Source: Nitrosospira multiformis
GTDB taxonomy: Bacteria > Pseudomonadota > Gammaproteobacteria > Burkholderiales > Nitrosomonadaceae
Direction: 5' to 3'
NCBI RefSeq assembly: GCF_900110185.1
Contig: NZ_FOCT01000004.1
Location: forward strand, 124,001 to 188,000
DNA length: 64,000 nt
Both the position numbers and the translations under genes were made by a program. This document shows positions 1 through 9,824 of this stretch, one piece after another. Position 1 is the stretch's first letter; each line of letters begins with the position of its first letter. The notes below the pieces were generated by a model. The model ran no database searches. It was given only the letters and a program-made list of their open reading frames with translations, and was not told where the DNA came from.

Positions 1-205
1 CAGGATTCGTCCGGGTGGCCTATATATTGCCGATAACGTGCTTTGGCATGGAAGGGTGGCGGTTGAACGTTATGTTGATATTGTTCCCGGATGGACCGAA
101 GCTATTCTTGAGCACAACAAACTGATCTTCAACGATCCGGAATTTGACGCTTTCATAAATCCGACGCGGGACGGCGTCGTCGTGGCGCGAAGAAAGTTAC
201 AATGA
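1..205 (+). CDS. O-methyltransferase family 3, C-terminal fragment (gene runs off the window)
   Basis: The reading frame beginning at base 2 is open for 67 codons to a TGA at 203-205. It encodes a segment with the motif IADNVLWHGRV, followed by a tail ending VVVARRKL. That pattern is the last part of the Rossmann fold of SAM-dependent, catechol-type (caffeoyl-CoA-like) O-methyltransferases: the acidic residue and Asn of the ADN motif belong to the metal and substrate site. The N-terminal SAM-binding part lies outside the window, so the substrate cannot be judged. It sits upstream of the riboswitch-controlled operon and is separated from it by a hairpin, so it is probably an independent transcription unit. 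The family call is fairly safe; the specific function is unknown. Confidence 0.75.
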   Translation, partial: RIRPGGLYIADNVLWHGRVAVERYVDIVPGWTEAILEHNKLIFNDPEFDAFINPTRDGVVVARRKLQ

Positions 206-236
206 CATGCTATTTGTAATCCATCTCCAATGCCAA

Positions 237-267
237 GAGCCCTGAATCTCTGGAGAGAGCAGGGCTC
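237..267 (+). terminator. Hairpin after the O-methyltransferase gene, possible terminator
   Basis: GAGCCCTG at 237-244 pairs perfectly with CAGGGCTC at 260-267 around a 15-base loop, 32 bases past the stop codon. No clean T-run follows, only an AT-rich stretch, so rho-independent termination is possible but not certain. Confidence 0.4.
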
Positions 268-340
268 CTGAAAAATATCCAAATAAAATATCGAAGGCTC
301 AGATCCGGCGGCCCGGCGGCTCAAGTCGAAAGAAAGTTTT

Positions 341-346
341 TATAAT
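341..346 (+). promoter_or_regulatory. Candidate -10 element of the guanidine operon promoter
   Basis: A perfect TATAAT lies in an AT-rich stretch about 55 bases upstream of the first conserved riboswitch base, a sensible distance for transcription to start before the aptamer. No convincing -35 hexamer is seen at 17 bases spacing, so this is tentative. Confidence 0.3.
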
Positions 347-400
347 TTTTTGTTGTATTTCTGAATGAGATGTGCAAAACTGGTTTCCAGTAAAGTTGTA

Positions 401-504
401 GCGCGAAACTAGGGTTCCGGCTTCATTTCTCGAAGTGTCTGGTCCGAGAGTTTCCGGCTTCGTCATGACGAGGCTCCACGGAGGGATAAAAGCCCGGGAG
501 ATCA
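401..504 (+). promoter_or_regulatory. Guanidine-I (ykkC class) riboswitch aptamer
   Basis: The three hallmark conserved blocks of the ykkC/guanidine-I aptamer occur in order and on the sense strand: CTAGGGTTCCGG at 409-420, CTGGTCCGAGAG at 439-450, and GGATAAAAGCCCGGGAGA at 484-501. The intervening segment contains a pairable stem (TTCCGGCTTCGTCATGACGAGGC region). This RNA class binds free guanidinium and activates downstream genes. It lies upstream of a permease, two DUF1989 genes, a biotin-dependent carboxylase and allophanate hydrolase, which is the gene set typically controlled by this riboswitch. The expression platform is not obvious: no T-tailed terminator was seen between the aptamer and the permease start about 260 bases downstream. 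The aptamer call rests on direct recognition of the conserved sequence. Confidence 0.92.
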
Positions 505-558
505 TGTAGTTATTACATTGATTCCTGGAGTTTTAACCGCCGAAAAAGGAGACTTGTC

Positions 559-753
559 ATGTACTCTCCCTCCGTATTTTTCCGCATTTCTGCAATTGTC
601 GCGCATGGCTTTAATGCCTCCCGCATTTTCGTGCCTGCGTCCATACTCCTCGATCTTGTTTTTCCGGCTGGTACTTCCGGGTATCCCGCTTTTAGCGCTT
701 CTGGGAGAAGGTCGGCGTGTCATTGGCAGAACAAAAACTTCCCGCTTGTTTAG
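559..753 (+). other. Possible 64-codon leader ORF between riboswitch and permease
   Basis: An ATG at 559 is preceded by AAAAAGGAG with 8 bases spacing. The frame runs to a TAG at 751-753, just before the permease ribosome-binding site (GAAAGGG, about 753-759). The predicted product is Ser/Phe-rich with no recognised domain. The good ribosome-binding site and coupling-like position are suggestive, but composition is not clearly coding. The rest of 505-764 holds nothing else I can name. Confidence 0.22.
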
Positions 754-764
754 AAAGGGTTATC

Positions 765-2291
765 ATGCCTGTAGAGGAAAGCCGCGGCGCCGTCGTCCCT
801 CCCGCTCCTCCTGATACACCTCCTGCTTCTGCCCCTGACGTTGTGCTCGTCACCGGCGACAAGCTTCACCGCAGCATGAGCGTATGGAACAGCTTTACGC
901 TCGGCTTCGCGGTTGTTTCCCCCGTGGTGGGGCTTTACGCCATCATCAGCGTTCAGACCACTGTGACAGGAGGTGGATGGTTTGGCGCGCTGGTTACCTG
1001 TCTCGTCATGCAACTGCTCGTGGCCACGGTCTATGCCGAGCTGTCTTCACAATTCCCCATTGCAGGAGGCGCATACAAATGGGCGCGCCAACTTGGGGGA
1101 GTGACTACCGGGCAATTTGCCGGTGTCATCTACGTCAGTTCCACTATCGCCATGCTCACCACCACCGCCTATACGGGTGGCGTCTGGCTTGCCCTGTTTT
1201 TTGGAGCCGAGAGCGAAACCGGCCCGGCATTCGTGATCTGGGGCGCAGTATTCCTCCTCCTGTGCACCATTATCAACCTGGTCAACGTCAATATCTTCAA
1301 GTTGGTCATCACAATGGGAGTTTATGCGGAAGTTGTCGGTTCCCTAGGCGTGGCGTTGCTGCTGTTCCTGTTTTTCAGGCAGCATTCTTTTTCCGAACTG
1401 TTCCAGCATCTCGGCACAGGCACCGCGCCAGACCAGTTATCCGCGTTTCTTGCAGCGCTGGCGATCGCCGGGTGGGCATTCATCGGTTTTGATGCCTGCT
1501 CCACCATTGCGGAGGAAACGCACGAACCCAAGAGGATGGTGCCGCGTGCCGTCTTCTTCTCTTTATGCATGGTGGGATCGGTGGTGCTTTTCAACTCCGC
1601 CGCGCTGACACTGGCGTTCGATCGCGAGGCGCTGATTACTGCGAGCGCCACTTCTGATCCGATTACGCCTGTGATTACCGGCAGTTTTGGCGAGTGGGCG
1701 GAAAAGCCATTTTTAGCGATCGTCATGGTCGCATTCCTGGCTTGCGGCGCCTCGGTGGTGAAATATACCTCGCGTATCGTGTATTCCATGGCGCGCGAAG
1801 GCAATATGCCCGCTGTTCTCAGCCGTTTGGGGCCCGACAAGACACCCCGTAACGCCGTTATCTGTACGGTATCACTGGCAGGATTGGGATTGCTGTTCGG
1901 CTTGAATGATGGCGCCGTAGCTACCGTGATTGCCTTCGGTACGGGGGGACTTTACGCCATGTTTTCCATGACGACCGGCGTGGGTTTATTCACGCGCCTT
2001 ACCGGGCGCTGGAATCCGGCATTGGGTGAATTGAAGCTTGGCGTCTGGGGGTTGCTGATCAACACAGCCGCTTTTATCTGGTCTGTATTCGAGCTTGTCA
2101 ATATTGCCTGGCCGCGTCCCTATGCAACGGCTCCCGATGCCCCGTGGTGGCAGCTTTGGGCAGTACCCCTGGTGCTGGGCAGCATTCTCGGCATTACGGC
2201 GCTATATATCCTGGTAAACAAGATGCGTAAAAAATCCATTTCACACGGCACACACAGGGAAGCGAAAACGCCGCATCGATCTATAAATTGA
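765..2291 (+). CDS. APC-superfamily amino acid/amine permease, probable guanidine (or urea-derived) importer
   Basis: This is an inner-membrane transporter of about 508 residues with roughly 12 hydrophobic segments. It shows amino acid-polyamine-organocation (APC) features, including an N-terminal SFTLGFAVVSP segment and the GGAYKWA motif of the first helices, plus a conserved GFDACSTIAEET segment near the middle. I place the start at ATG 765 because GAAAGGG precedes it at 5 bases spacing; an in-frame ATG at 717 would add 16 residues without a good site. It is the first gene after the guanidine-I riboswitch and only 43 bases before the DUF1989 gene, so it is probably co-transcribed. Permeases of this type next to carboxylase/allophanate hydrolase genes have been annotated as urea-carboxylase-related. 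Substrate guanidine is an inference from the riboswitch and operon, not from residues. Confidence 0.85.
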   Translation: MPVEESRGAVVPPAPPDTPPASAPDVVLVTGDKLHRSMSVWNSFTLGFAVVSPVVGLYAIISVQTTVTGGGWFGALVTCLVMQLLVATVYAELSSQFPIAGGAYKWARQLGGVTTGQFAGVIYVSSTIAMLTTTAYTGGVWLALFFGAESETGPAFVIWGAVFLLLCTIINLVNVNIFKLVITMGVYAEVVGSLGVALLLFLFFRQHSFSELFQHLGTGTAPDQLSAFLAALAIAGWAFIGFDACSTIAEETHEPKRMVPRAVFFSLCMVGSVVLFNSAALTLAFDREALITASATSDPITPVITGSFGEWAEKPFLAIVMVAFLACGASVVKYTSRIVYSMAREGNMPAVLSRLGPDKTPRNAVICTVSLAGLGLLFGLNDGAVATVIAFGTGGLYAMFSMTTGVGLFTRLTGRWNPALGELKLGVWGLLINTAAFIWSVFELVNIAWPRPYATAPDAPWWQLWAVPLVLGSILGITALYILVNKMRKKSISHGTHREAKTPHRSIN

Positions 2292-2334
2292 GTTGGATAC
2301 AGCTGAAAAACTATCGTGATGAGGAGAAAGAGAG

Positions 2335-3066
2335 ATGAATCAACCGGATGCATATTTGTGGGAACAACATATTCCCGGCGGTTGCCACTGGTCCGGCATT
2401 CTGCGGCGCGGTACCACGCTGCGCATGACGGATGTCAACGGTGGCGCCAATGCCTCAGTATTGTTCTTCAATCAGGAAGAAAAACTGGAGCGCTACAACA
2501 TGGCCGATACGCTTAAATCCCAGCACACCTTCCGCCTAACCAAGGGACATGCCTGCCATTCGGATATGGGAAGGATATTCTGCTGCATTACCGCCGATAG
2601 CGTAGGTTGGCACGATACTGTCTGCGGCCTGAGCGACGCCGACCTGATACGCCGGAAATACGGCACTGCACGGTATCAGGAGCACCGCAACCAGATGTTC
2701 CGCAATGGACTGGACGGCATGCTGATCGAGCTTGGCAAATGGGGTTTGGGTATGCGGGACGTAGTATCCAATATCAATTTCTTCAGCAAGGTGACTGCCA
2801 ATTCAGCCGGTGAACTCACCTTTCATTCCGGCAACAGCAAAGCTGGAGATCATGTGGATTTGAGTTTCGAAATGGATACACTGGTCGTGTTATCCGCTGC
2901 GCCGCATCCTCTGGACCCTTCCACAACGTACCAGCCCGGTGCAGTCAATCTCGCTGCTTTTGCAACACCATCCTCGGCGATTGCCGAATGCACGCATATT
3001 TCCGAAAACCAGCGTGCCCGGCAAAACACTGAATGTTTATATGCTTGTCATGGAGGTGCGGCATGA
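2335..3066 (+). CDS. DUF1989 protein, probable carboxyguanidine deiminase subunit
   Basis: 243 residues of the DUF1989 family, long annotated as 'urea carboxylase-associated protein'. Members work in pairs as carboxyguanidine deiminase (CgdA/CgdB), removing ammonia from carboxyguanidine to give allophanate. Visible family landmarks are the [17 protein letters not shown] segment near residues 25-41, a CHSDMGRI motif around 82, GWHDTVCG around 101 and NINFF at about 148, with conserved His and Cys residues suited to metal binding. The start at 2335 is preceded by GAGGAGAAAGAG. Its last four bases overlap the start of the second DUF1989 gene (ATGA), so the two are translationally coupled, as expected for a heteromer. 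I cannot say which of the two corresponds to CgdA or CgdB. Confidence 0.85.
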   Translation: MNQPDAYLWEQHIPGGCHWSGILRRGTTLRMTDVNGGANASVLFFNQEEKLERYNMADTLKSQHTFRLTKGHACHSDMGRIFCCITADSVGWHDTVCGLSDADLIRRKYGTARYQEHRNQMFRNGLDGMLIELGKWGLGMRDVVSNINFFSKVTANSAGELTFHSGNSKAGDHVDLSFEMDTLVVLSAAPHPLDPSTTYQPGAVNLAAFATPSSAIAECTHISENQRARQNTECLYACHGGAA

Positions 3067-3761
3067 ATGCGAATTTCCAGAACAAGAAGAGTTTTGTTGA
3101 AAGCATGTTCGATCCTGATGCGGCAGTGGTGGATGAAATCTGCCCCGCGGGAGAACCGTGGGTCAAGATCGTCAGGGAGGGGCAGGTATTCCGGATTGTA
3201 GATCTGGAAGGCAACCAGGCCGTCGATACCTTGTTTTACAACGCTTCGCACGCGGTGGAGCGCTATAGCGCAACCGATACCATACGCAGGCAGAAGAAGG
3301 TCTATCTGACTACCGGCAGCAAGCTGTACTCGAATTATGGCAACGTAATGCTCACCATCGTTGCGGATACATGCGGACGGCATGACACCCTGGGAGGGGC
3401 ATGCGCTGCGGAGAGCAATACAGTGCGGTATGCGCTGGAAAAATTTCCCATGCACAGTTGCCGCGATAACTTTCTGCACGCGCTGGCGCATGAACCGGAG
3501 TGCCAGCAGCTGGGTATCAGCAAGCGCGATATTCCGAGCAACATCAATTTCTTCATGAACGTGCCGGTGACGGAAGAGGGGGGCCTGGAATTTGTGGATG
3601 GCGTTTCCGCGCCTGGCAAATACGTGGAAATGAAGGCCGAAATGGATGTGGTGGTACTGATTTCAAATTGCCCGCAACTGAACAATCCATGCAACGCCTA
3701 CAATCCCACACCCATTCGATTGCTGGTCTGGGACGATCCTAGTGAGATGAGCTTTACATAG
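3063..3761 (+). CDS. Second DUF1989 protein, probable carboxyguanidine deiminase partner subunit
   Basis: 232 residues, a paralogue of the preceding gene. It shares the [18 protein letters not shown] pattern near the N-terminus, the [10 protein letters not shown] motif and SNINFFMNV further on. Its start at 3063 is chosen because GGAGGTG lies just upstream and ATGA overlaps the previous stop; an ATG at 3033 in the same frame would add ten residues inside the upstream gene without a suitable site. The two DUF1989 proteins together are expected to form the deiminase acting between the carboxylase and allophanate hydrolase encoded next. It is separated from the carboxylase by 45 bases with no terminator visible. 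The family assignment is firm; the enzymatic role is from established work on homologous operons. Confidence 0.85.
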   Translation: MNANFQNKKSFVESMFDPDAAVVDEICPAGEPWVKIVREGQVFRIVDLEGNQAVDTLFYNASHAVERYSATDTIRRQKKVYLTTGSKLYSNYGNVMLTIVADTCGRHDTLGGACAAESNTVRYALEKFPMHSCRDNFLHALAHEPECQQLGISKRDIPSNINFFMNVPVTEEGGLEFVDGVSAPGKYVEMKAEMDVVVLISNCPQLNNPCNAYNPTPIRLLVWDDPSEMSFT

Positions 3762-3806
3762 TCCAGTTTCTATCCCGGCCGTTTTTCACTCAACCGAGAA
3801 TAAATC

Positions 3807-6800
3807 ATGTTTGAAAAAGTACTGATAGCCAATCGCGGCGCCATTGCCTGTCGAATTATCCGCACCCTGCGGCGCATGGGAGTGAAGAGCGTTGCAGTCT
3901 ATACCGAAGCAGATGCGCTATCGCGGCATGTGATCGAAGCCGATGAAGCCTACTGCATAGGTAGTGGAGTCGCTGCGGAAAGCTATCTGCGCGCCGAAAA
4001 AATCCTGGAGGTTGCGAGCCATGCGGGGGCAAATGCAATTCATCCAGGATATGGCTTCCTCAGTGAAAAAGCTGAATTTGCCGAGCAATGCGCTGACCAT
4101 GGCATTTCCTTCATTGGCCCCACCCCCCACCAGATGCGGGCATTCGGCTTGAAGCACACGGCGCGCGAACTGGCGCTGCAGAACCAGGTACCGCTGCTGC
4201 CGGGCACAGGATTGCTCGAAGACCTGGATGAGGCCTTGCGCCAGGCAGCTCATATCGGTTACCCGGTCATGCTGAAAAGCACGGCGGGAGGTGGCGGTAT
4301 CGGCATACGTTTGTGCTGGAACAAGGAAGAGTTGAGTGCAAACTACGAATCGGTGAAATACCTCGCGCAGAACAATTTCAAGGACGCCGGCCTGTTTCTC
4401 GAAAAATATGTCGAGAAGGCGCGCCATATCGAGGTACAGATATTCGGTGACGGCAAGGGTGGGGTGATCTCACTGGGTGAGCGTGACTGCTCGATGCAGC
4501 GGCGTAACCAGAAGGTGATCGAAGAAACGCCGGCCCCTGATCTGCCGCCACGCGTGCGCCAGGCGTTGCTGGATGCGGCGGTACGTTTGGGCAAGTCAGT
4601 CAATTACCAGTCCGCGGGTACGGTGGAGTACATTTTCGATGCCTCCGCCGCAGAATTTTATTTCCTGGAGGTGAATACGCGGCTGCAGGTCGAGCATGGG
4701 GTAACTGAGGAAGTGACCGGCATCGACCTGGTGGAATGGATGGTTCGGCAAGCCGCTGGAGACTTGCCCCCTCTGGATTCATTCGATATCCAGCCGCAGG
4801 GGGCCTCCCTCCAGGTACGCGTGTACGCCGAGAACGCAGTCAAAGATTTTCAACCTTCCTGCGGTATTCTCACCGCCGCAGAGTTTCCGTCTCCGTCTGC
4901 GGCACGCGTGGAAACTTGGGTGGAACGCGGTGTCGATGTCACGCCATTTTATGATCCCATGCTGGCAAAAATTATCGTGCATGCGCCGGACCGGGAGCAG
5001 GCCATTGCGCGGCTGCTGGAAGCCCTGGACGTGACGGCATTGCACGGGGTGGAAACCAACGTCGGTTATCTCAGGCAGACTCTGCGCAGCGATGCGTTTC
5101 GAAGCGCGCAACACACGACGAACTTTCTGAATAATTTTCGTTATACCGCCCATACGATCGATGTCCTCAGTCCGGGCGTGCAGACTACGGTGCAGGATTA
5201 TCCCGGGCGGACAGGATACTGGAGCATCGGCGTGCCGCCATCGGGACCGATGGATAGTCTGGCGTTCCGCTTGGCCAATCGTCTCGTCAATAACAGCGAG
5301 AATGCCGAGAATAGCGAGAATAGGGCCGCGCTGGAGATTACGCTTTCCGGTCCGACGCTGCGCTTCAACTGTGACAGCGTTATTGCGGTATGCGGTGCGC
5401 CGATGGAGGTGCGCCTGGATGGTGGGCCGCTTGCCTATTGGCGGGCGCATCGCGTCAGGGCCGGGTCGTTGCTGCAGTTCGGCAAACTCGTAAATCATGG
5501 GTGCCGCGCTTATCTGGCGGTGCAGGGAGGAATTCGGGTTCCCGATTATCTGGGCAGCAAATCCACGTTCACTCTCGGTCACTTCGGTGGCCACGCAGGC
5601 CGCACGCTCCTCACCGGCGACGTGCTGCATATCTTTGAAGCCAGAAAAGAAGGTGATGGTGGATTTGAGCAGGAGCTGCCGGGGGAATTGGTACCGCGCT
5701 ACACGGACAGCTGGAAAATAGGGGTGTTGTACGGGCCGCACGGCGCGCCGGATTTTTTCACTGAGGAGGATATCGAAACCTTCTTCGCCACTGATTGGGA
5801 AGTGCATTACAACTCCAATCGCACCGGCGTGCGGCTGATCGGTCCTAAGCCCCATTGGGCGCGCAGTGACGGCGGTGAAGCAGGGCTGCATCCCTCCAAT
5901 ATCCACGACAACGCCTATGCCGTAGGTACCGTGGATTTTACCGGGGATATGCCTGTGATACTCGGTCCCGATGGTCCCAGCCTCGGCGGCTTCGTGTGTC
6001 CGGTTACCATCATCCAGGCCGAATTGTGGAAGATGGGACAGCTCAAGCCGGGTGATCGCGTGCGTTTCCACAGGATGTCGATGGAGCAGGCGCTGGGGCT
6101 GGAGCTGCAACAGGATGCAAGGATAAAAGACCTCCGGGTTCCGCAAAACGTTTCAACCGAGGCGGAGCAGGGCGCAACCACCGAATCCACACCTGTGCTC
6201 CACTTCATCCCGCAAAGCGGCGACCAGGTGCAGGTGGTATATCGCCAGGCAGGCGACAAGAATCTGCTGGTCGAGTATGGTCCGCTCGAGCTCGATCTCA
6301 ATTTGCGCTTCCGCGCGCACGCCTTGATGGATTGGGTGCAGAAAACGTGCAATGACGGGGAACTGGAAGGCATTCTGGATTTGACACCCGGCATCCGTTC
6401 GCTGCAAGTGCATTTCGATTCCCGCGTGCTCGCATGCGATAAGCTGCTGGAAATGCTGGTCAGCGCGGAAAAGAAATTGCCCGATATCGATGATATGGAG
6501 GTGCCGGCACGCATCGTCCATCTTCCACTGTCGTGGGACGATGCCGCCACCCGGCTGGCGATAGAAAAATACATGCAGTCGGTGCGCAGCGATGCGCCCT
6601 GGTGCCCGAGCAATATCGAGTTCATCCGCCGGATCAACGGCCTCGACAGCATCGAGGAAGTGCAGCACATCGTATTTTCTGCGAATTATCTTGTCATGGG
6701 ACTGGGTGACGTCTATCTGGGTGCGCCGGTTGCCACACCCGTGGATCCGCGTCATCGGCTGGTGACCACGAAGTACAATCCAGCGCGCACCTGGACGCCC

Positions 6801-7463
6801 GAGAATGCGGTTGGCATAGGCGGAGCCTATTTGTGCGTATACGGAATGGAAGGTCCCGGAGGCTACCAGTTTGTGGGCCGCACGGTGCAGATGTGGAACC
6901 GCTACCGCCAGACAGCCGACTTCAAGGAAGGAAAGCCCTGGCTGCTGCGTTTCTTTGACCAGATCCGTTTCTATCCGGTTAGCGAAAGCGAACTGCTCAA
7001 GCTGCGCAAGGATTTCATTACCGGACACTTCAAGCTGAAGATCGAGGAGACAACATTCAGTCTGAGACAGTACAACGCTTTTCTGAAAGAAAATGCGGCA
7101 TCCATCAGCGCTTTCAAAGCAAAGCAGCAGGCTGCGTTTGAAGCCGAGCGTGAACGCTGGAAGGCCGAAGGCAAGGCTGAGTACGTGAGCGAGGTTACAC
7201 TCGAGGAAGCAGATGCGCAGAGCGAACTGGATTTGCCCTCTGGTTCCCAGGTTGTGAGTGCGCATGTAACCGGCACGGTATGGAAACTGCTCGTCAAGGA
7301 AGGGCAGCGTGTCGAAATGGGAAATCCAGTGGTAGTGGTGGAGTCCATGAAAATGGAATTCACCGTGGAGACGCCGGTCAGCGGTACGGTACGACAGCTA
7401 TTTTGCAAGGAGGGGAGCCATATATCCGCCGGGCAGATGTTGCTTATCGTTCAGGAGGAATGA
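3807..7463 (+). CDS. Biotin-dependent guanidine/urea carboxylase (single-chain)
   Basis: 1218 residues, the full length expected for bacterial urea-carboxylase-type enzymes. Order of domains: biotin carboxylase (about 1-450, with ATP-grasp loop GGGGIGI at 161-167 and the [10 protein letters not shown] signature near 290); an allophanate-hydrolase-subunit-2/KipA-like region (about 465-780); an AHS1/KipI-like region (about 830-1050, including [11 protein letters not shown] and [20 protein letters not shown]); and a C-terminal biotinyl domain with ESMKMEF, the biotinylated lysine being K1182. It carboxylates its amine substrate using bicarbonate and ATP. Homologues in operons with paired DUF1989 genes and a guanidine-I riboswitch are guanidine carboxylases; urea is the alternative substrate. 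The decision needs comparison of the carboxyltransferase pocket, where one residue change separates the two groups; I could not place it confidently. Confidence 0.9.
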   Translation: MFEKVLIANRGAIACRIIRTLRRMGVKSVAVYTEADALSRHVIEADEAYCIGSGVAAESYLRAEKILEVASHAGANAIHPGYGFLSEKAEFAEQCADHGISFIGPTPHQMRAFGLKHTARELALQNQVPLLPGTGLLEDLDEALRQAAHIGYPVMLKSTAGGGGIGIRLCWNKEELSANYESVKYLAQNNFKDAGLFLEKYVEKARHIEVQIFGDGKGGVISLGERDCSMQRRNQKVIEETPAPDLPPRVRQALLDAAVRLGKSVNYQSAGTVEYIFDASAAEFYFLEVNTRLQVEHGVTEEVTGIDLVEWMVRQAAGDLPPLDSFDIQPQGASLQVRVYAENAVKDFQPSCGILTAAEFPSPSAARVETWVERGVDVTPFYDPMLAKIIVHAPDREQAIARLLEALDVTALHGVETNVGYLRQTLRSDAFRSAQHTTNFLNNFRYTAHTIDVLSPGVQTTVQDYPGRTGYWSIGVPPSGPMDSLAFRLANRLVNNSENAENSENRAALEITLSGPTLRFNCDSVIAVCGAPMEVRLDGGPLAYWRAHRVRAGSLLQFGKLVNHGCRAYLAVQGGIRVPDYLGSKSTFTLGHFGGHAGRTLLTGDVLHIFEARKEGDGGFEQELPGELVPRYTDSWKIGVLYGPHGAPDFFTEEDIETFFATDWEVHYNSNRTGVRLIGPKPHWARSDGGEAGLHPSNIHDNAYAVGTVDFTGDMPVILGPDGPSLGGFVCPVTIIQAELWKMGQLKPGDRVRFHRMSMEQALGLELQQDARIKDLRVPQNVSTEAEQGATTESTPVLHFIPQSGDQVQVVYRQAGDKNLLVEYGPLELDLNLRFRAHALMDWVQKTCNDGELEGILDLTPGIRSLQVHFDSRVLACDKLLEMLVSAEKKLPDIDDMEVPARIVHLPLSWDDAATRLAIEKYMQSVRSDAPWCPSNIEFIRRINGLDSIEEVQHIVFSANYLVMGLGDVYLGAPVATPVDPRHRLVTTKYNPARTWTPENAVGIGGAYLCVYGMEGPGGYQFVGRTVQMWNRYRQTADFKEGKPWLLRFFDQIRFYPVSESELLKLRKDFITGHFKLKIEETTFSLRQYNAFLKENAASISAFKAKQQAAFEAERERWKAEGKAEYVSEVTLEEADAQSELDLPSGSQVVSAHVTGTVWKLLVKEGQRVEMGNPVVVVESMKMEFTVETPVSGTVRQLFCKEGSHISAGQMLLIVQEE

Positions 7464-7465
7464 AT

Positions 7466-9352
7466 ATGAACAAGCTCGATCTCCTGGGCGATATCCCGTC
7501 CCTGCTGCAACGTTATGCCATTGGGGAACTGACTCCTATCGGGATGGTAGAGGCGGCGCATGCGCTGATCCAGGACGATCCCGACAATGTGTGGATACAC
7601 AAGCTGCCACTGGAATCACTGCGGCAATATGCCCGGAAAGTGGAAGAAAAAGGGGTGGCTACACTGCCTTTATATGGCATCCCCTTCGCTATCAAGGATA
7701 ATATCGATCTTGCGGGCGTTCCAACTACCGCGGCTTGCCCGGCGTTTGCCTACACACCCCAACGCAGCGCAACGGTGGTGCAGAGACTGATCGATGCTGG
7801 CGCGATTCCCATCGGCAAGACCAATCTCGATCAGTTTGCCACGGGGTTGAATGGTACCCGCTCTCCCTATGGTGTCTGCCGCAACGCCTTCAATCCCGAA
7901 TACATCTCCGGTGGATCAAGCTCGGGTTCAGCAGTGGCTGTAGCGAAGGGCTGGGTATGTTTCAGTCTGGGAACCGATACCGCTGGCTCCGGCAGAGTAC
8001 CCGCTGCCTTCAATAATCTCATCGGGCATAAACCCAGCAGGGGTTGGCTTTCCACACGCGGTGTCGTCCCCGCCTGCCGCTCACTGGATTGCGGGTCCAT
8101 CTTTGCCTTTACTGCTGCCGATGCGGAGCGAGTCCTCGAAGCAGCCACGAGCTATGATGATGAAGATATTTATTCCCGCCAGCGAGAGAACAGCGATGAT
8201 CCTGCCTCGCAAAACCTTCGACAGCGTTTCCGTTTTGGCATACCGCGCCGCCAGCAATTGCAATTCTTTGGCAATTCGGAGAGTGCCAGGTTATTCGAGG
8301 AAGCGATAACGCAACTGCAAGTATTGGGCGGTGAGGTCATCGAGATCGATTTTTCGCCCTTTATGGAAGCAGCGCACCTGCTTTATGAGGGGCCATGGGT
8401 AGCCGAGCGTTATGCCGCCATTCAGAATTTTTTTGATCTGCATAGCGATGAGGTAATTTCGCCGGTACGAGAGATCATTGCCGGCGCACACCGATTCTCG
8501 GCTGCAGATGCCTACAACGGCTTGTATCGCTTGCGTACGCTTAAACGTCAGGCTGACCGTACTTGGTCTGAAGTGGATTGTCTGTTGACGCCTACCGCTG
8601 GGACCATTTATCGCATAGAGGAAATGTTGGCAGATCCGATTCGCCTTAATACGAATCTGGGTTACTACACCAACTACATGAATCTGCTAGATTATTCAGC
8701 AGTGGCAGTGCCCGCCGGGTTTCAGAATGATGGATTGCCGTTTGGCGTAACCCTGGTGGCTCCAGCCCATCAGGACGTCTCGCTGTTGCATCTTGCCGCA
8801 CGTCTGCAAAAGGCTTACGCACTACCCCTGGGGGCTACCGATATTCCACTGGGAAAAGAGGTTTTGCCAGAAAAGGTATCTTTTCAACGCCCGCCACAAG
8901 CGGAGCAACCAACCCTCATACGCGTAGCGGTCTGCGGCGCCCATTTGTCCGGTCTGCCATTGAATCCTCAACTGACCAGCCGCGACGGACGCCTGGTAGC
9001 AAGTACCACAACTTCCCCCGACTACAAATTCTACGCGCTTCCGGGAATACCGCCGCTTCGCCCCGGATTGGTGCGAGTGGATAAGAACGAGCGAGGGTTC
9101 GCGATTGAAGTCGAAGTGTGGGAACTACCAGCAAGCGAATTTGGCAGCTTTGTGGCAGACATACCTGCTCCGCTGGGAATCGGCACCATTACCCTTGCGG
9201 GCGGCGAATCCGTGCAGGGTTTCTTGTGCGAGGGCTACGCGGTAGCGGATGCAAAGGATATCAGTCAGTTCGGGGGATGGCGCCGCTATATGCAATCAAC
9301 GGCTGATCCCATCGAAAGCGAAGAGGTGGTGCGTGAGGTGGATCCTGGATAA
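7466..9352 (+). CDS. atzF: Allophanate hydrolase
   Basis: 628 residues. The N-terminal amidase-signature domain (about 1-450) carries the Ser-cisSer-Lys triad: K77 in AIKDN, S151 in GGSSSGS and nucleophile S175 in GTDTAGSGRVP (S175 minus S151 is 24 residues, as in other family members). The C-terminal part (about 475-620, with VAVCGAHLSGLPLN and GFLCEGYA) matches the second domain of AtzF-type allophanate hydrolases. The reaction is allophanate to ammonia and CO2, the last step of the pathway encoded here. The start at 7466 follows AGGAGG (7453-7458) with 7 bases spacing; ATG 7460 is too close to it. The ribosome-binding site lies inside the end of the carboxylase gene, whose stop is at 7461-7463, so expression is coupled. 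Confidence 0.92.
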   Translation: MNKLDLLGDIPSLLQRYAIGELTPIGMVEAAHALIQDDPDNVWIHKLPLESLRQYARKVEEKGVATLPLYGIPFAIKDNIDLAGVPTTAACPAFAYTPQRSATVVQRLIDAGAIPIGKTNLDQFATGLNGTRSPYGVCRNAFNPEYISGGSSSGSAVAVAKGWVCFSLGTDTAGSGRVPAAFNNLIGHKPSRGWLSTRGVVPACRSLDCGSIFAFTAADAERVLEAATSYDDEDIYSRQRENSDDPASQNLRQRFRFGIPRRQQLQFFGNSESARLFEEAITQLQVLGGEVIEIDFSPFMEAAHLLYEGPWVAERYAAIQNFFDLHSDEVISPVREIIAGAHRFSAADAYNGLYRLRTLKRQADRTWSEVDCLLTPTAGTIYRIEEMLADPIRLNTNLGYYTNYMNLLDYSAVAVPAGFQNDGLPFGVTLVAPAHQDVSLLHLAARLQKAYALPLGATDIPLGKEVLPEKVSFQRPPQAEQPTLIRVAVCGAHLSGLPLNPQLTSRDGRLVASTTTSPDYKFYALPGIPPLRPGLVRVDKNERGFAIEVEVWELPASEFGSFVADIPAPLGIGTITLAGGESVQGFLCEGYAVADAKDISQFGGWRRYMQSTADPIESEEVVREVDPG

Positions 9353-9436
9353 GGAAGACGCATTCTCCCCGTTATCCAGCTTCTCCCGGAACTCCAGAAT
9401 GGCGTGGCACCAACTCTTCATATCTTCCAGTTTATG

Positions 9437-9808
9437 CTAGAAAGGAAGGGTTCTGATGAATTTCCCGGTTTTTTCGGTTTTACTCTCTTCAGATTGAAGA
9501 GACGGTGTGCTGCCGGGATTCTTGTCTTCTTCCTCGAGAGCTTGCGCTGCTTGTCCTTTTATCTTTTTAATCTCCGCCTCTTGTTCTGGGGTACAGGGCG
9601 TGAAAATTTCATAAGTTTGTTTTGCGCCCTTGGCATGCCTGTAAGCATCGCGTGCTTCACCAATAGGAACATCCACTCCAGCAAGCATGCCAAGAGTTGC
9701 TCCAAGGACGTTGGCTCCTATATCTTTGGCTTCCTCCAACGTGTTTTGAGCAAAAGAATTTTCTTCAGCTATTTCTTTCATTCTCTCTTCTGTTGTGCAA
9801 TCCGGCAT
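9437..9808 (-). CDS. Hypothetical acidic helical protein, possibly 5'-truncated
   Basis: 123 residues, rich in Glu, Lys and Ala, with predicted helices and a hydrophobic Gly-rich stretch (IGANVLGATLGMLAG) near residues 30-45. No domain was recognised. The frame stays open upstream of the ATG for about 35 more codons, giving a Ser/Thr/Pro-rich lead-in with no start codon, then meets a stop near 9916. On the opposite strand the same stretch is where a LamG/PEP-CTERM gene remnant begins. I infer that a rearrangement joined two truncated genes here and the true N-terminus (perhaps with a signal peptide) was lost. Whether the remaining frame is expressed is unclear. Confidence 0.45.
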   Translation of the reverse strand: MPDCTTEERMKEIAEENSFAQNTLEEAKDIGANVLGATLGMLAGVDVPIGEARDAYRHAKGAKQTYEIFTPCTPEQEAEIKKIKGQAAQALEEEDKNPGSTPSLQSEESKTEKTGKFIRTLPF

Positions 9809-9824
9809 TCCTGCAGATACAGGT

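Noticed and set aside
4779..7265. Long antisense ORFs (455 and 370 codons) within the carboxylase gene
   Set aside because: They lie opposite a fully supported carboxylase with all domains; their products show no domain and are the usual consequence of GC-rich codon bias.
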